A stretch of 64,000 nt of DNA, from assembly GCF_943734655.1 (NCBI RefSeq), contig NC_071354.1:14862501-14926500 (forward strand), in the 5' to 3' direction. A model generated the notes under the pieces. The model had not been told where the DNA came from and ran no database searches. It saw only the letters and a program-made list of their open reading frames with translations. Below are positions 20,787 through 32,109 of the stretch, in pieces. Each line of letters opens with the position of its first letter. Within the stretch, counting starts at the first letter, position 1. The position numbers were made by a program, and so were the translations under genes. The stretch comes from Sabethes cyaneus. Its lineage: Eukaryota; Arthropoda; Insecta; Diptera; Culicidae.

Positions 20787-20894
20787 CCCAAGGAACAATT
20801 TGAGTTTTATTGCACTCTTATGGTGGTATTTGTGACCAATTGTGGTCTCGCAAACCATCTTAAGAGTGTAATAAAACCCTCATTGTTACTTGGG
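20787..20894. mobile_element. 108-bp snap-back MITE
   Basis: The ends are CCCAAGGAACAATTTGAG and, inverted, CCCAAGTAACAATGAGGG. The two halves pair almost throughout (TTTTATTGCACTCTTATGGT against the TTTTATTACACTCTTAAGAT complement), leaving a short loop around CAATTG. It could fold as one long hairpin. No ORF. Confidence 0.72.
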
Positions 20895-21088
20895 CTGTCA
20901 CGTTTATTCTGCTTTTGGCGGTTGTTTCTCGTTTTGCTGTCCGGTTTTCCTTTTGATTTGCCCGTTTTTCCGTATTTTCCTTTCCCATATTACCAAACTT
21001 CAACTAGAGTACTTTTTTATCATATCTCTTTTTAGTACTTTTTCTCGTTTTCATCGTTCTCTTTATCGGTTTTCTGTTTTCTCTCTCG

Positions 21089-21491
21089 CTAGCAGGCTTC
21101 ATTTTCGGTTTTTTGCTCAATAGATGCTCAATTGACCTTAGCGCCTTAACGAAAAAGAATTCGAAAAAGTAGTGTAAGGGGAAATTATAGAGTTAATTAT
21201 TATCTAAAATATTGTTGAAGAAAGTATAGTGTTATCTTTTGTATTTACGGCGATATGGGACTGCTACCCTGTTGGTGGCCAAATGAGCGCTCTTTTAGCT
21301 ACCAACGAGGTAGCAGCCCTGTAGCGCCGTAAATACAAAAGATGAAACTGTACTTTCTTCAACATTATTGTAGATAATAATTAACTCTATAATTTCCCCT
21401 TACACTACTTTTTCATATTCTGTTTCATTGAAGCGTTGTAGTCAAATGAGCATCTACTGAGCAAAAAACCGAAAATGAAGCCTGCTTGCTA
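21089..21491. mobile_element. Foldback MITE, about 400 bp
   Basis: The arms begin AGCAGGCTTCATTTTCGG and continue inward through GTGTAAGGGGAAATTATAG, GTTAATTATTATCT and ATCTTTTGTATTTACGGCG. The tip hairpin contains GCTACC...GGTAGC. Arms of about 190 bp pair nearly end to end. The inner part matches the 11.4-kb and 59.2-kb MITEs while the ends differ. Confidence 0.82.
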
Positions 21492-22272
21492 GTCTTCATT
21501 TTCCTTTTGATTTATCTTGTTTTCTATTCCGTTTCCTATCTTTTTCTTTCCCGTTTTTCTTCCTTTTCAGTCACATCCCGTCTTCGCTCTATCTTGTTAT
21601 CCCTCCTTTGCTCTCTAGTTTCTTCTTTTTGCTGTTTCTTCTTTTTGCTGTTTCTTCGTTGTTTTCTTTTCCTGTTTCGTTTTTCGTACTTTCAGTTCTA
21701 ATCTTCCTTTGCTTTTTCTCTTTTCTGTTCCATTTTTTGACTTTTTTCTGCCGTTTTTCCTCATTTTCAGGCCCGTTTTCCACTTTTCCTGTCTCGTTTT
21801 TTGTTTTGTGTCTCGTTTTTGTACTTTTTTCGTTTTCGTCTATTCCGTTCTTCCTCATAAAATATGCTGCTTTTCCTCCTTTTTTATCACATTCGATTTT
21901 TTCCCGTTTTATCACGTTTGTCTTCCGTTTTCATTTTATCTCTTCATTCTCCAACTTTTTTGTTTTCGTTTCTTAATTTTCCTGCACCCTTATTTTCTCC
22001 TATTCTTTTTTGCTCTGCTGGGCAATTTTTGTACAATTTGTCGACATGTTCTCACTTGCTTTCCTCATTTTCTATATCGTTTTCCCTTCTTTTCTCTTCC
22101 GTAATCCTTCTTTTTATGTCCAGTCTCCTCTTTCTTGTTTCGTTTTCCCTTTTTTCTACTATTTTATTTTTTACATTTTTTGGTCGTTGTTTGCATCCTA
22201 TTTTCCCTCGCACTCTGTCACGATTTTTCTTTCTTTTTCCTTTTTATTATGCCAGGAGACGAACCTGGTTAA

Positions 22273-22722
22273 GGGGACATAATCGACTAAAAATTTTGAA
22301 AAAATCATTATTTTTTTATTTCAGATTTTAATTCTTCAGTCTTTTCCGCTTATTTTGATACTAAATTTGTTATGGTCCGACCACGGGAAGTGACCGAAAA
22401 AGGACTTCGGTGGAATAAAACGCCGCTCCTGAAAAACCATGATTTTTAAACTTTATGTACCTTTTTCTCAGAAACTTTTTTTGGTTTCGTTGGTAGTAGC
22501 TTGGCAAAGGCTTTTATAACTTTTCAGTTTCGTAAACAAAACACAGCTTAAGAAAAACGAAAAAGAAGAAAAATAGATGCCTGAAAAAATAAAATTTTGG
22601 CCACTTTCCGTGGTCGGATCATTACAAATTTAGTAACAAAATAAGCGGAAAAGATTGCAGAATCAAAATCTGATATAAAAAAATAATGATTTTTTCAAAA
22701 ATTTTCTGTCGTTCATGTCCCC
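22273..22722. mobile_element. MITE with TTAA flanks and about 125-bp arms
   Basis: The inverted repeats start GGGGACAT and pair for about 125 bases (AAAAAATCATTATTTTTTTA, CTTTTCCGCTTATTTTG, GTCCGACCACGG). Both ends are flanked by TTAA (22269-22272 and 22723-22726). A TTAA duplication is characteristic of piggyBac-superfamily elements, so it may be a non-autonomous member. However, TTAA could also be part of the inverted repeat. Confidence 0.72.
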
Positions 22723-22804
22723 TTAATGAATTTCTGAATAAGGTAAATAGGTATTCACGAAAACTGGGGTGTTCGTAATTCGTCACGTAATTGACAGAAT
22801 ATAG

Positions 22805-23110
22805 TTTTCCAACTCGAAAATGGGCTTCAAATTAGAAATGAATTTGGTTTTAAGTTGTGCTTAAAACTGGTTCTGAAATCGGACGTGAAATCGAACTTGA
22901 AAGAATTTAAAATTGGACATGAAACTATACTTGACGTAGGACTTAAAATCAAAATTGAAATTGGACTTAACAATAGACATGAATCGAGACTTGACATTGA
23001 ACTTAAGGTAGGACTTGAAATTACACATTTGAAATCGGACTTTATATTAGGCTTTAATTAGGTTTGAAACTAAACATGAAATTTAATTTATAACTGGATT
23101 GGAAATTGTT
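22805..23110 (+). repeat. Second 'GGACTTGAAATT' degenerate array
   Basis: Same words and orientation as the array at 18.8-19.4 kb, on the other side of the pyrimidine-rich tract. Short chance frames only. Confidence 0.75.
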
Positions 23111-23276
23111 TAAAAACTGGAACTATTTTTAAGTAATTAATTTTTCTATTCGAAAAAATAGTGGTAGTTAAATTAAAAAATGCAGACTTCTGGGTTCCAG
23201 AAATTATTTTGGTTTAAATTAAATTTTAAAGAGAAGGAGGGGCACGTGCCCCAGTGTTCCCAAGCCTGGTCATGCC

Positions 23277-25440
23277 AGTGTGAGTAGTTATTTAATTCAT
23301 GAAAATTATTTGAAATTATTGATAATTATTTGAAATGAAGCAGTGTTTTTTTTTTGTTTTTCTTCTGCATTACTTACACGATTACATGTAATCAAACACC
23401 GTCTGAACATAAAACAATTTTCAATCAAGTAATGCATTTCACTCCAATTACATTAATTGGCATGAAATCTTAAATGGATTGAATCCACAAAAAGATGTTT
23501 ACAGTTAACATTGCAAAACTGAAAACAAGCAAAGTTAGGTTTCAAACCAGTTATACCTGGTCGAATTTCGCAGAACGGCGTTATTGCGTTTTGTTTTGAT
23601 TCGCCGAAGGACATTTTCTTTGGACGCAGAAAAAATTATCATTCACGATGCAGCCAGCTGGAGAATACACAGAATACAAATCTAGAAGCTTACAATTTTG
23701 GTCACGACCAACCCACGCTTGTGATATAAATCTTCAGAATTAACTATTATTTTTCCGTTCCATTGGGCATATGTCCTATCAAAGTTGTCTGGCTAGAACG
23801 AGATGGGTAAAGTTTCTGATTTGTCGTTTGGATGGCACGTACCTGCGACTGCGACAATAAGCAAAAGTCTCAGAGGCAGCGGACATTAAATCAGTGCAGC
23901 AGGGCAGACACCCAAATACATTTGTTAAAATGTTTTTACAAACCTAATTTCCTAGGCGTTTGTCTGATAGACTGATGAATTCGAAATGAGTATTTCTGGT
24001 TTATTTGGAACTATTATAACAAGCAACGAATAGAAACATTTACCCAGCACGAATACAGTTTCAAGTTCTGAGCTATCGACTATAAGAAAAATAGATTTAT
24101 GATTACACTACGAGAAGTTGTTTTGATTGCATAATTTTTTCAGCTTTTACAGGGATTGGAAATCTGGATAAACGATAATGTCACGTTCTTATGATATATG
24201 TATAACATCATTAAATGTAGGTGCTACCAGTTTTATCTAAATTGTAGAAATGAAATTTTTTTGACACAACAAGCACATTATGTTGCTCTGCTGTAAAATA
24301 GTGACACATCTAGCACATCTAGTAGCAGAATCAGGTACAAGTTAGCCTTTTAATGATTGAAATACAAATAGTCACGCGTCCACGTGGATGGTACGAATGC
24401 CTCGAAATGCCAAATTTGTTGCCGGATATCCAATTGGAATCACGCAATTATTGTGAAGGCCAGTTACCATATGTATCCGAATGTAACTGAAATCATACAA
24501 AGTATTCCATCTGCATTTCAGGTAAAACATTTTCATTGAAATAGTTGCACCTATTTGAAGCTCGGTACGGTGCGGTGCCCTCAAGCACTGTCCTTTTATA
24601 GGACGATGCTTTCACCGTAACGCAGTACAGTAATGGAGAAACACTTCATCGGCGCTCTCGGTACGACCGTTTCTCTAAAGGAAATCCGCTTATTTATTTC
24701 TAGAGCAGACCAATTATAAGCAAGTTTTTCCCCAACGTCAACAACACCCAACGTGGTGCTGCTGATGTAACCACTCTGCAATTACTGTAGTTCTATGTAA
24801 ATCACTAACGTCCTCAGCTCGCTGGTTTACACCGTGTAAACGCTGCGCTAACACCTGCGTACCAGTAAGTGCATTAGAATCAATTTCTTTGCCGACCTTC
24901 CTCGAAGGACAGTACTGCATCGCTCTGCATGGTGCACAGCACTCCTAGTGCTGAAGCTCTATTTTCATACGGCATCCGTTCCGTGAAATGCAACTGCTGC
25001 TGACCATTAAAAACACTAAAAAGGATACCAGCTCAGCATCTTTTAGTGAATTTCAATTGGTTCATTGCAATTCTGCAATTCGAACAGAAAAAGTACTCTC
25101 GTAATTTAAAAGTGATCAAATTTCCTTCAAAACATGTGTGTTGGTTCCTTTTCTGGAAATTTTAAAACTAAATCGGAGTTGCTTATTGACTCTAGAGATA
25201 ATGTCGTTGTAGTGATACGGAAAGTTAGTGTGCTATCATCCGGGACGGCACCGAGATCACGAATATGATAGTGGCGTCGTAACAAATGGCTCATCATGTT
25301 GTAGCTAGAAGCTATAGGCTTATTTTTATGATGAAAAGAGATGGAGAAGCACTTCGAGATGCTGACAGTGATTATGTTACTCGAGCATCAATCTTCAAAT
25401 TTGTCCACAAAGCATTGCAGTTCAATGCAGTCGGAGTCCA
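23277..25440. other. No gene recognised
   Basis: Ordinary AT-rich DNA. Frames of 60-70 codons on the minus strand near 24.4-24.9 kb have no domain or splice support. No clear repeats. Confidence 0.4.
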
Positions 25441-25454
25441 TTTTAATTACCTTG

Positions 25455-25662
25455 AAGTTTTTTTTACAAAAACCAAAGGCTTGGACTTAAACGTCTTTCT
25501 AAAACTTGACCCTTCTTTTGTGGCAGACTTCCCAGCCGGCTGTTAGAGTACAGGACAATTACGGAGCTAGTGCAACAATCCTTACTGACTCTATCTAGCA
25601 GCACCACCTAGCCGAGATTCGAATATACGACGACTGGCTTGTATCGTACCTCGAAGCTAACT
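25455..25662 (-). mobile_element. tRNA-related SINE (body variant 1)
   Basis: Read on the minus strand it starts GTTAGCTTCGAGGTACGAT, then ACAAGCCAGTCGTCGTATAT and the B-box-like ATTCGAATCTCGG. The body has GCTGCTAGATAGAGTCAGTA and a TCCTGTACTCTAACAGCCGG segment. A tRNA-like head with a split Pol III promoter plus an unrelated body defines a SINE. A sister copy is at 35.4 kb, and head-sharing copies are at 27.1 and 48.6 kb. It truncates the RT fragment next to it. Confidence 0.75.
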
Positions 25663-25884
25663 GGGCGGTCAATTTTTACATCATCAGCATAAAAGAACCG
25701 ACAGTCATAAAAAAACCAGACTTAAAAAGAACGACATCCAGGTGTTAGGAGAGCTGACAGTTCATTTAGAAAAAGAGAAATAAGCAGTGGTCCAAGGTCG
25801 CTCCCCTGTGGTACGCCAGAGATGTTGTAGAATGAGCTAGAAAACTCGGACCCGTTCTTCACACTAGTCTACTACAGTGCACTG
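25663..25884 (-). pseudogene. RT fragment (palm region), Jockey/CR1-like, right piece
   Basis: The minus strand encodes EFSSSFYNISGVPQGSDLG, then PLLISLFLNELSALLTPG and, after a frameshift or stop region, YADDVKI, the catalytic box. These are RT motifs of Jockey/CR1-type elements. It is broken by in-frame stops, ended on one side by a SINE and on the other by the giant foldback. The upstream part of the same RT lies beyond the foldback. Confidence 0.8.
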
Positions 25885-28802
25885 TGGTCCAGAAAGCCAA
25901 ATTAGGTGGAATAAGTTGTTTACTCAGTAGCCGTTGATTTTAGACTATTTACGTGTTAGCAACAAAATCTTGATTTAGGGTGCCGCTTTTCTTGGAATGA
26001 GCAATTTTAGGATGACCCTTAAATTAACCAAAATCCAAAAATTATCTTCAAAACGAAACAAGGTAGAACAATATTCGCTTGAGTAATTTTATAGCTTGAA
26101 GTATTTCGAGTAATATTGCGGAAGACAAAATCCTTCTATCTTGAACCGTTTCCCTTTTTGGGCGATTTTCCTGAGTCAAGTTAGGGTGACCCTGCTATTT
26201 TGCGATTTTTCTCCATAACTTTTTTATTTTGCATTTCCCGCAAAACACTTCTTCAGATGACTTTTGAGGCTCAATAAGACGCAACTTTTGGTGGGAAAGG
26301 AAACTGGCTATCTGTTTTAATTCTACACTTATATTAAATTTTGTGGTAAAAACAGGCCGTTTTCGAATGTTAGTATCTTAGAAAGATGCAAGCAGAATTA
26401 AAATCGGTTGATTGAGTTTGAAAGATCGTGATTTTTTGTGCATAATATCAAAAAATTGGAGAGTGGATTTTTGTCCATCTCAAATAAATCAACTTTGAAT
26501 ATGAGGGTTTTAACAGATTTAAGTATATAAAAATAAACGAGTTGCGCCATAACTCCGGAACGCCTTGGCTGTTCTTCAGCAAACTTGGCGTGCATGTTTC
26601 TTGACATAAGTGAATCAGCACAGGGGTTTGACAAAAAGGGGGTGTTCGCTGAAAAGGGGGGGGGGGGTTGGTCCAAGTATGTAAAAGTGTCTGCGATTAC
26701 CTTGCATTAAGGAGCGAACCAGCCACAGGTTGAAAACCTCTCAAATATAGAATAATAATAATAATATCTTGCATTTGGACTGTTAGAAGTTGTACAAGTG
26801 GCTGGGAGATAAGATGAAGAGCGTGTGAAAAGATGGGAGGGTCACAACTACGGGAGTAGAACAATATAAGGAAGGCTTTGTTTCTCTTTCATTATCTTCG
26901 GAGAGACGTAAAAATTGCTGTAGACAGAAGGGTCGCTGACCGAGGAGAGCTAATCAGGGGGAGGGGTAGATATGTCTAAATGAGGAAAAAAGCCTGTTTT
27001 TGTATTATGAGAATTTGCAAACTGAAGCCCGCATTCGTGTGGTCCAATTTTCTCTCACGATTTTCTTCTACCGAACACACATGCATGAGCATTTCTTTCG
27101 GATTTCTTTTCTGATAATCTCATGTTCTCAGTTGGCCTCGAGGTATGATGCTGGCCTATTAAGCCAGTCGTCATATGTTCGAATCCCGACTGGGAGAGGC
27201 TGTTAGAGTCAATAGGATCGTACCAACTGGCCGTGCAATTGTCTTACACTCTAACAGTTGGCTGCGTATAAAAAAACAGAAGGTCAAGTTTCGATAACGG
27301 AATGTAGCACCTTGGTTTTGCTATGCTTGGCTATTTAGTTATCAGCCGCGGTCGTTGCTTACACTCGTCAGTGCAACCCAGCAGTTGATACCTATCATCG
27401 CTCGCAATGGCCCGCACACTTACCCGCGTGTGTAAGCGAGGGTGTAAAATGAAGAAGAAAAGAAGTAAAGTAAAATCCGTATCCATAGATCCTAGTATGC
27501 CGGTCGTGCTCACGATTTATGGGCAGCTCGTGAGCTTTGGATTCGCGGCCGGGATGTGTAGAAAGTTGCTATGAGGCTGTACACTCGCGAGTGTGTAGGT
27601 AGCAGAATGTATACACACAGTACCAGCAGTTGTTTGGCGCAGGCTTGCGTCAGTGGACTAAGCTTTGGATATGGATGCTTTCACACTCGCTCGCCTGAGA
27701 CTTTCAACCTTATCGAAAATGGATGTACGAGTGGCTGAAAGACAAAAAAATGGTACGGAAATCCCCGTCGCGGGTAGAAAACTATTTAAACTTCTCATTC
27801 AGTAGTTCCACTCCATGATACTATGAAACACATATGATTTCATTACTTTGTCTACCATTCCCTCTGTTTTTTGGAAAGTCTACCGTTTATAAAGTTCAAG
27901 TCAACAAACATGAGGTTAAGTTTATACATTCGCTTTTAGATTTGGACCACTCACCCAACTTATAACGGTCTAAATACAAGATAGTTACAGCCACTTTTAC
28001 TTATTCGTACCTTCCCCTGCCCTTTTTAGCGACCACCCCGCTTTTGTCAACCCCCTGTGTTGATTTACTTATATCATGTACGCCATGTACGCCAAGTTTG
28101 ATCAAGAGCAGTCAAGGCGTTCCGGAGTTATGGCGCAACGCGCAACTCGTTTACTTTTATATACTTTACTCTGTAAAAACCCCACATATTCAAAGTTGAT
28201 TTATTTGAGATAGACAAAAATTCACTCTACAATTTTTTGATATTATGCACAAAAAATCACGATCTTTCAAACGCAATCAACCGATTTTAATTCTGCTTGC
28301 ATCTTTCTAAGATACTAACATTTGAAAACGGCCTGTTGTTATTACCAAATCTAATATAAGTGTAGAAGTAAAGTAGATAGCCAATTTATTTTTTCACCAA
28401 AAGTTGCGTCTTATTGAGCCTCAAAAGTCATCTGAAGAAGTGTTTTGCGAGAAATGCAAAACAAAAAAGTTATGGAGAAAAATCGCAAAATAGCAGGGTC
28501 ACCCTAACTTGACTCAGGAAAATCGCCCTAATATGGAAACGGTTCAAGATAGAGGGATTTTGTCTTCTGCAATATTACTCCAAATACTTTAAGCTATACA
28601 ATTTCTGAAGCGTATATCGCTCTATCTTGTTTCTTTTTGAAGATAATTTCTGGATTTTGGTTAATTTAAGGGTCATTCTAAAATTGCTCATCCCAAAAAA
28701 GCGGCATCATAAATCAAGATTTTGTTGCTAACACGTAAATAGTCTAAAATCAACGGCTACTGAGTAAACGATTTTTTACACCTAATTTGGCTTTTTGGAC
28801 CA
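25885..28802. mobile_element. Giant foldback element (2.9 kb) inserted in an RT gene
   Basis: The ends are TGGTCCAGAAAGCCAAATTA on the left and TGGTCCAAAAAGCCAAATTA inverted on the right. The arms pair for at least 800 bases with moderate divergence (CTCAGTAGCCGTTGATTTTA, AATCTTGATTTA, GTCAAGTTAGGGTGACCCTG, GCCATAACTCCGGAACGCC). The loop of about 1.3 kb contains a SINE and sequence related to the repeat at 45.9-46.7 kb. No transposase ORF is present. The flanking DNA on both sides encodes parts of one RT, so the element split it. I found no clear target duplication. Confidence 0.83.
27127..27310 (+). mobile_element. tRNA-related SINE (body variant 2) inside the foldback
   Basis: The head reads TTGGCCTCGAGGTATGATG, CTGGCCTATTAAGCCAG (anticodon-arm-like hairpin) and GTTCGAATCCCGACTGG (B-box). 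The body has GTTAGAGTCAATAGGATCGT and ends near GGTCAAGTTTCGATAACGG. Body and tail match the copy at 48.6 kb. Confidence 0.78.
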
Positions 28803-28998
28803 TTTTTTTTCCTTGTTGGGGACCTTGGACAACTGCGACCAGTTCTTTGATCTATCTGGACCATAGTGCAGTGTGTTAAATACGAGTGTAACCGCTTGCA
28901 GAACTGTGCAGAACTCCCAGCTTCTCCAATCTAGCAAGAAGGATGCCGTGGTCCACTCGATCAAAGGCTGCTTTCAAGTCCCTGTACACTACATCAAT
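28803..28998 (-). pseudogene. RT fragment (fingers region), Jockey/CR1-like, left piece
   Basis: The minus strand encodes VYRDLKAAFDRVDHGILLAR and LEKLGVLHSSASG before decaying. FDRVDH is the conserved RT motif containing the first catalytic Asp. This is the upstream continuation of the RT palm piece on the other side of the foldback. Confidence 0.78.
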
Positions 28999-29438
28999 TA
29001 ACTGAACCTCTCAACCGAACTTTAAACAAAGCTGACGTTCAATTTCATAACACGGAATTTGAAGTCGGGAACTAATGCTAATGGTAGATGGGTTTTAAAA
29101 CGAAATGGATGCATGAAGACTTTTAATTCAAGATGGCATTTCACTATGTTCACTATTGGTTCTACAAGACAAATTATTTTACGTTTTTTTCATGATTTTT
29201 TTTCTTACCCAAAACTACATCCTGTACATATACTTGGTGACATGTCACAATAGCAAATATGGTACCGAAATGTTGGAAATGATATAGAAGAAACAAAAAA
29301 AGTTGTGTGTTTCTCATGGGCGGTCCATTTGTGTGTGTTATAGAAGTCTTGCTACGTAGGATAAGACAGTCGTCATTTTAAGACGAATTTTTTTTTTATA
29401 TCCATACCTTTTTAACTGGAGCACTATGGAACATTGAG
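28999..29438. other. No gene recognised
   Basis: Possibly decayed RT-element DNA. A 64-codon + frame from 29059 has no support. Confidence 0.35.
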
Positions 29439-29440
29439 TA

Positions 29441-30401
29441 GGGGAACTGTGGGTAAGACGAACAGGTTAAGAAGAACAACTAATATAATACAGAGAACTT
29501 ATGATTTATAAAACCTAAATACAGTTTACTTCAGTTCAACATATTGTTTTCAAAAGGAGTTAGTGAAATATTTAACAAAAAATGTTTTTCAATGTGTATT
29601 TTGAGTTTTAAAAATGGTCCGAAAAAGTGAACTTTTTTAGTGCTGCGGGTGAAACGGACAATGTGTGAGGGTAAGATGGACAGGTATTGTGAATCGCCCC
29701 AACTGAGCGCATATTATTATTTTTGACCCTTAACAAATTGAATACGTAAAATATGGTGGTGTAGCATGCAAAAAATGAAGGGAGCAGTCCACCCCCTCCC
29801 CCTAGAGGCAGCCAATAAAAAGTTTTTTGGCAGCGGCAATATGAACAAGCATTCCAAAAACTGTTTCATGCTTGGCCGCTGCTGATTTGTTTGAAGTTCA
29901 CGTTTTCCGGTTAAATTTTCATTTATATGCTTGAGATATCACTAAGAAGCAAAATCAACAATTTTAATATAATATATTCACTGACCATCTTACCCACACT
30001 AGCAGTTGTCCATTTCACCCCATCATTATACATTTTTTTAAAGCGTTCACAATTTTTCATACGCAAATGAAATTACGTATTATTTCAATGCAGACGTTGC
30101 TTGAAAAGGTATTAAATCGAAATACTTCATGCTATGGGCAACATTTTGGAATTAAACCACTCAAAAAGCTTAATTCCGACGGAAAAAAGTTACATCCAAA
30201 CGCAGAATCATGTCCAATTTTTAGTTTTTTTGTACTTTATCAAAATTGGAAAGTTTTAAATGATGATTGAAACGTTCAGACATCATGAGATAGCAAGCTG
30301 GTTGGATTCCCATCAAAACATTTACGAATTTTAATGCTTAACTGGTAGAATCAACCACCTGTCCGTCTTACCCACCCTGTTCGTCTTACCCACAGTTCCC
30401 C
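29441..30401. mobile_element. 961-bp MITE, GGGGAACTGTGGGTAAGACG ends, TA duplication
   Basis: The 27-bp inverted repeats begin GGGGAACTGTGGGTAAGACG and are flanked by TA at both sides (29439-29440, 30402-30403). The interior repeats words of the same type (GGGTAAGATGGACAGG, CCGTCTTACCCACC) and has a hairpin around GCAGCGGC...GCCGCTGC. The largest frame (67 codons at 30067) is unconvincing. The TA duplication suggests Tc1/mariner-type mobilisation. Confidence 0.8.
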
Positions 30402-30743
30402 TACAAGTTAGCTTTTATTTTATTCCTATATTGTTCTGTTGATCAGACGTTTTTATGATGAAAAACTTCTAGTTTGTATGTTTGTAAATTTACAGCGATA
30501 AAGTTATGTTATGTTTCAATATCAACTAAAACCTGCTTAACAGTTGGTTTGAAAAGAAAAACGACATAGTTGTGGGTCATAAATATGGAACAATAACTAA
30601 TGTTAAAGATCCTAGTCAGCTGATTTACGTCCTTTCAGCGTTACCAACTTTCTAGTTATTTTTTATTCCAGTTGAGAAATTCTAGAATTTATGAGGACAG
30701 GTTAAATTGCATAAAACAAATTGAAACAACTTAAAAGCTTCGT

Positions 30744-30825
30744 CCAATGTTAAATGCAGTTCAGGCTGTGCTGTGGTAGAACAAATTGGTCTCAACCTTT
30801 CACCGGTTCTCGCCGGATAGCAAAC
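30744..30825 (+). repeat. 82-bp segment duplicated at 35.8 kb
   Basis: From CGTCCAATGTTAAATGC to TCTCGCCGGATAGCA this segment matches 35794-35875 with only about two mismatches, in the same orientation. It is not visibly part of a gene. Confidence 0.85.
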
Positions 30826-32100
30826 TTTGAAAACCACATCTAATCGGGAGCAAAAAGTTTCTTCTATGCAAGAGGTTTTTCCGCTTGACAGGTAATCTGT
30901 GTCACCGGATTTCAGTTTCGCAGAACGGGGGCTTCCCGCACAAAAATTGATGACCGGTTAGGAATATTTTTTCGGTAAAAGCTTTCTGAACAGTTTCGGT
31001 TACGTTTGTCAATCACATTAGAATCCGTTTCACCTTTCTATTGCTTTTATGATAAATGTGTTTCAATTTTGCCAGTGGAACACTCCGAGTGCTTTTGAAA
31101 GTATTACCTCGGTGCCATATCGGAGCCAAAGCAAAAAACCCGATTTAATCCACCTAGTGGTGAAAGGAACCTTTGTTATACGGTCTTACTTGCTATTTGA
31201 GATAGAAATCGACACGTTTTTGGAACATAATTCATCTATTGGTCAACGTTGCGTAATCTTATTCTTTAACCTATACATTGCCTAGTAAAGGTCTAGTTTA
31301 TAGGTTTTTGAACTATGCATAATTTCCTAGTTTCTAGAATAATTTTCATCAATTTTTATTAACCTTTGGTTACTCACGCTGTTGTATTTTGTACAACACG
31401 TGTAGGTTTTTCAACGCCATATTATTATAAAGTTGCAAATCGTTGTTTAACTAACGTATATTCTTCAACAAACTTATTGTAAGCAAAATATCATAATTAT
31501 TCAATGCATTAATAATTTAAATTGTTGGGAAAATTTATGAAGCAAAACTACCCAATGTAAATGTTTAAAATGTATCCGTCTGCTGGTAGTCGAGTAATTC
31601 GTAGTCAAAATTAGGGTATTTTTTATAATCAAAGTTCTACAGTTCCTAAACAAGCAAATATAGAGGTATACTATATTCAGCAAAGTTGTGCGTTTTTATC
31701 ATTTGTACAACTTTGTAATACATGAAAAAGTCATACTACAATTACAAAAAGAGCAAAAATATAAAACCTGATTTTACAAATTCATATACAATAAATAAGA
31801 TTTTTCTATCTTAGCTGCAGAGATGGAAGGTTACTGTCTTTAGCAAAATTTCTTGTAATAATATGCTCTATAACTTTGCAGAACACATCAATGTGTTATA
31901 TTGACACTGAAGAAAAATATTTTTTTTATTCACTTTTAGGGGGATTCATCAAAATTTAGATTCAACCAGACGATAGAGCTTTTAATTCCAAGAAACTATT
32001 CTGAAGGTTCGATAAACCTAAAACCAAGTTTTCCCAGTCAAAACTCTAGTGCTCACGTTTTCTTTGGTTTGGGGCTGTTGTGCGTGCGAGTAACTGCGTT
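30826..32100. other. No gene recognised
   Basis: AT-rich DNA. A + frame of 78 codons (31049-31285) lacks support. A small GTTGTATTTTGTACAAC palindrome is near 31.38 kb. Confidence 0.4.
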
Positions 32101-32109
32101 ACAAAAGTT

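Larger units (their letters stand above)
19446..22268. repeat. Pyrimidine-rich low-complexity tract
   Basis: Nearly 2.8 kb in which the + strand is mainly T and C (TTTTCTCTTTTCTTCTC type), interrupted by two MITEs. Phe/Ser/Leu-rich frames of up to 234 codons on the + strand simply mirror the composition. They lack signal or domain structure. Confidence 0.85.
18757..23276. repeat. Composite low-complexity block with imperfect inverted ends
   Basis: The left edge is CACTAGCGTGCCCAGAC. The right edge, reverse-complemented, is CACTGGCATGACCAGGC. Inside lie a degenerate GGACTTGAAATT array, a pyrimidine-rich core with three MITEs, and a second GGACTTGAAATT array in the same orientation. A matching end-like word, CACTAGCGTGACCAGA, occurs alone at 33.27 kb. 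The block may be one large non-coding repeat unit; no target duplication was found. Confidence 0.4.

Noticed and set aside
27127..27200. Functional tRNA gene
   Set aside because: A B-box and an anticodon-arm-like hairpin are present, but acceptor and D-arm pairing are poor and the sequence continues into a repeated SINE body.
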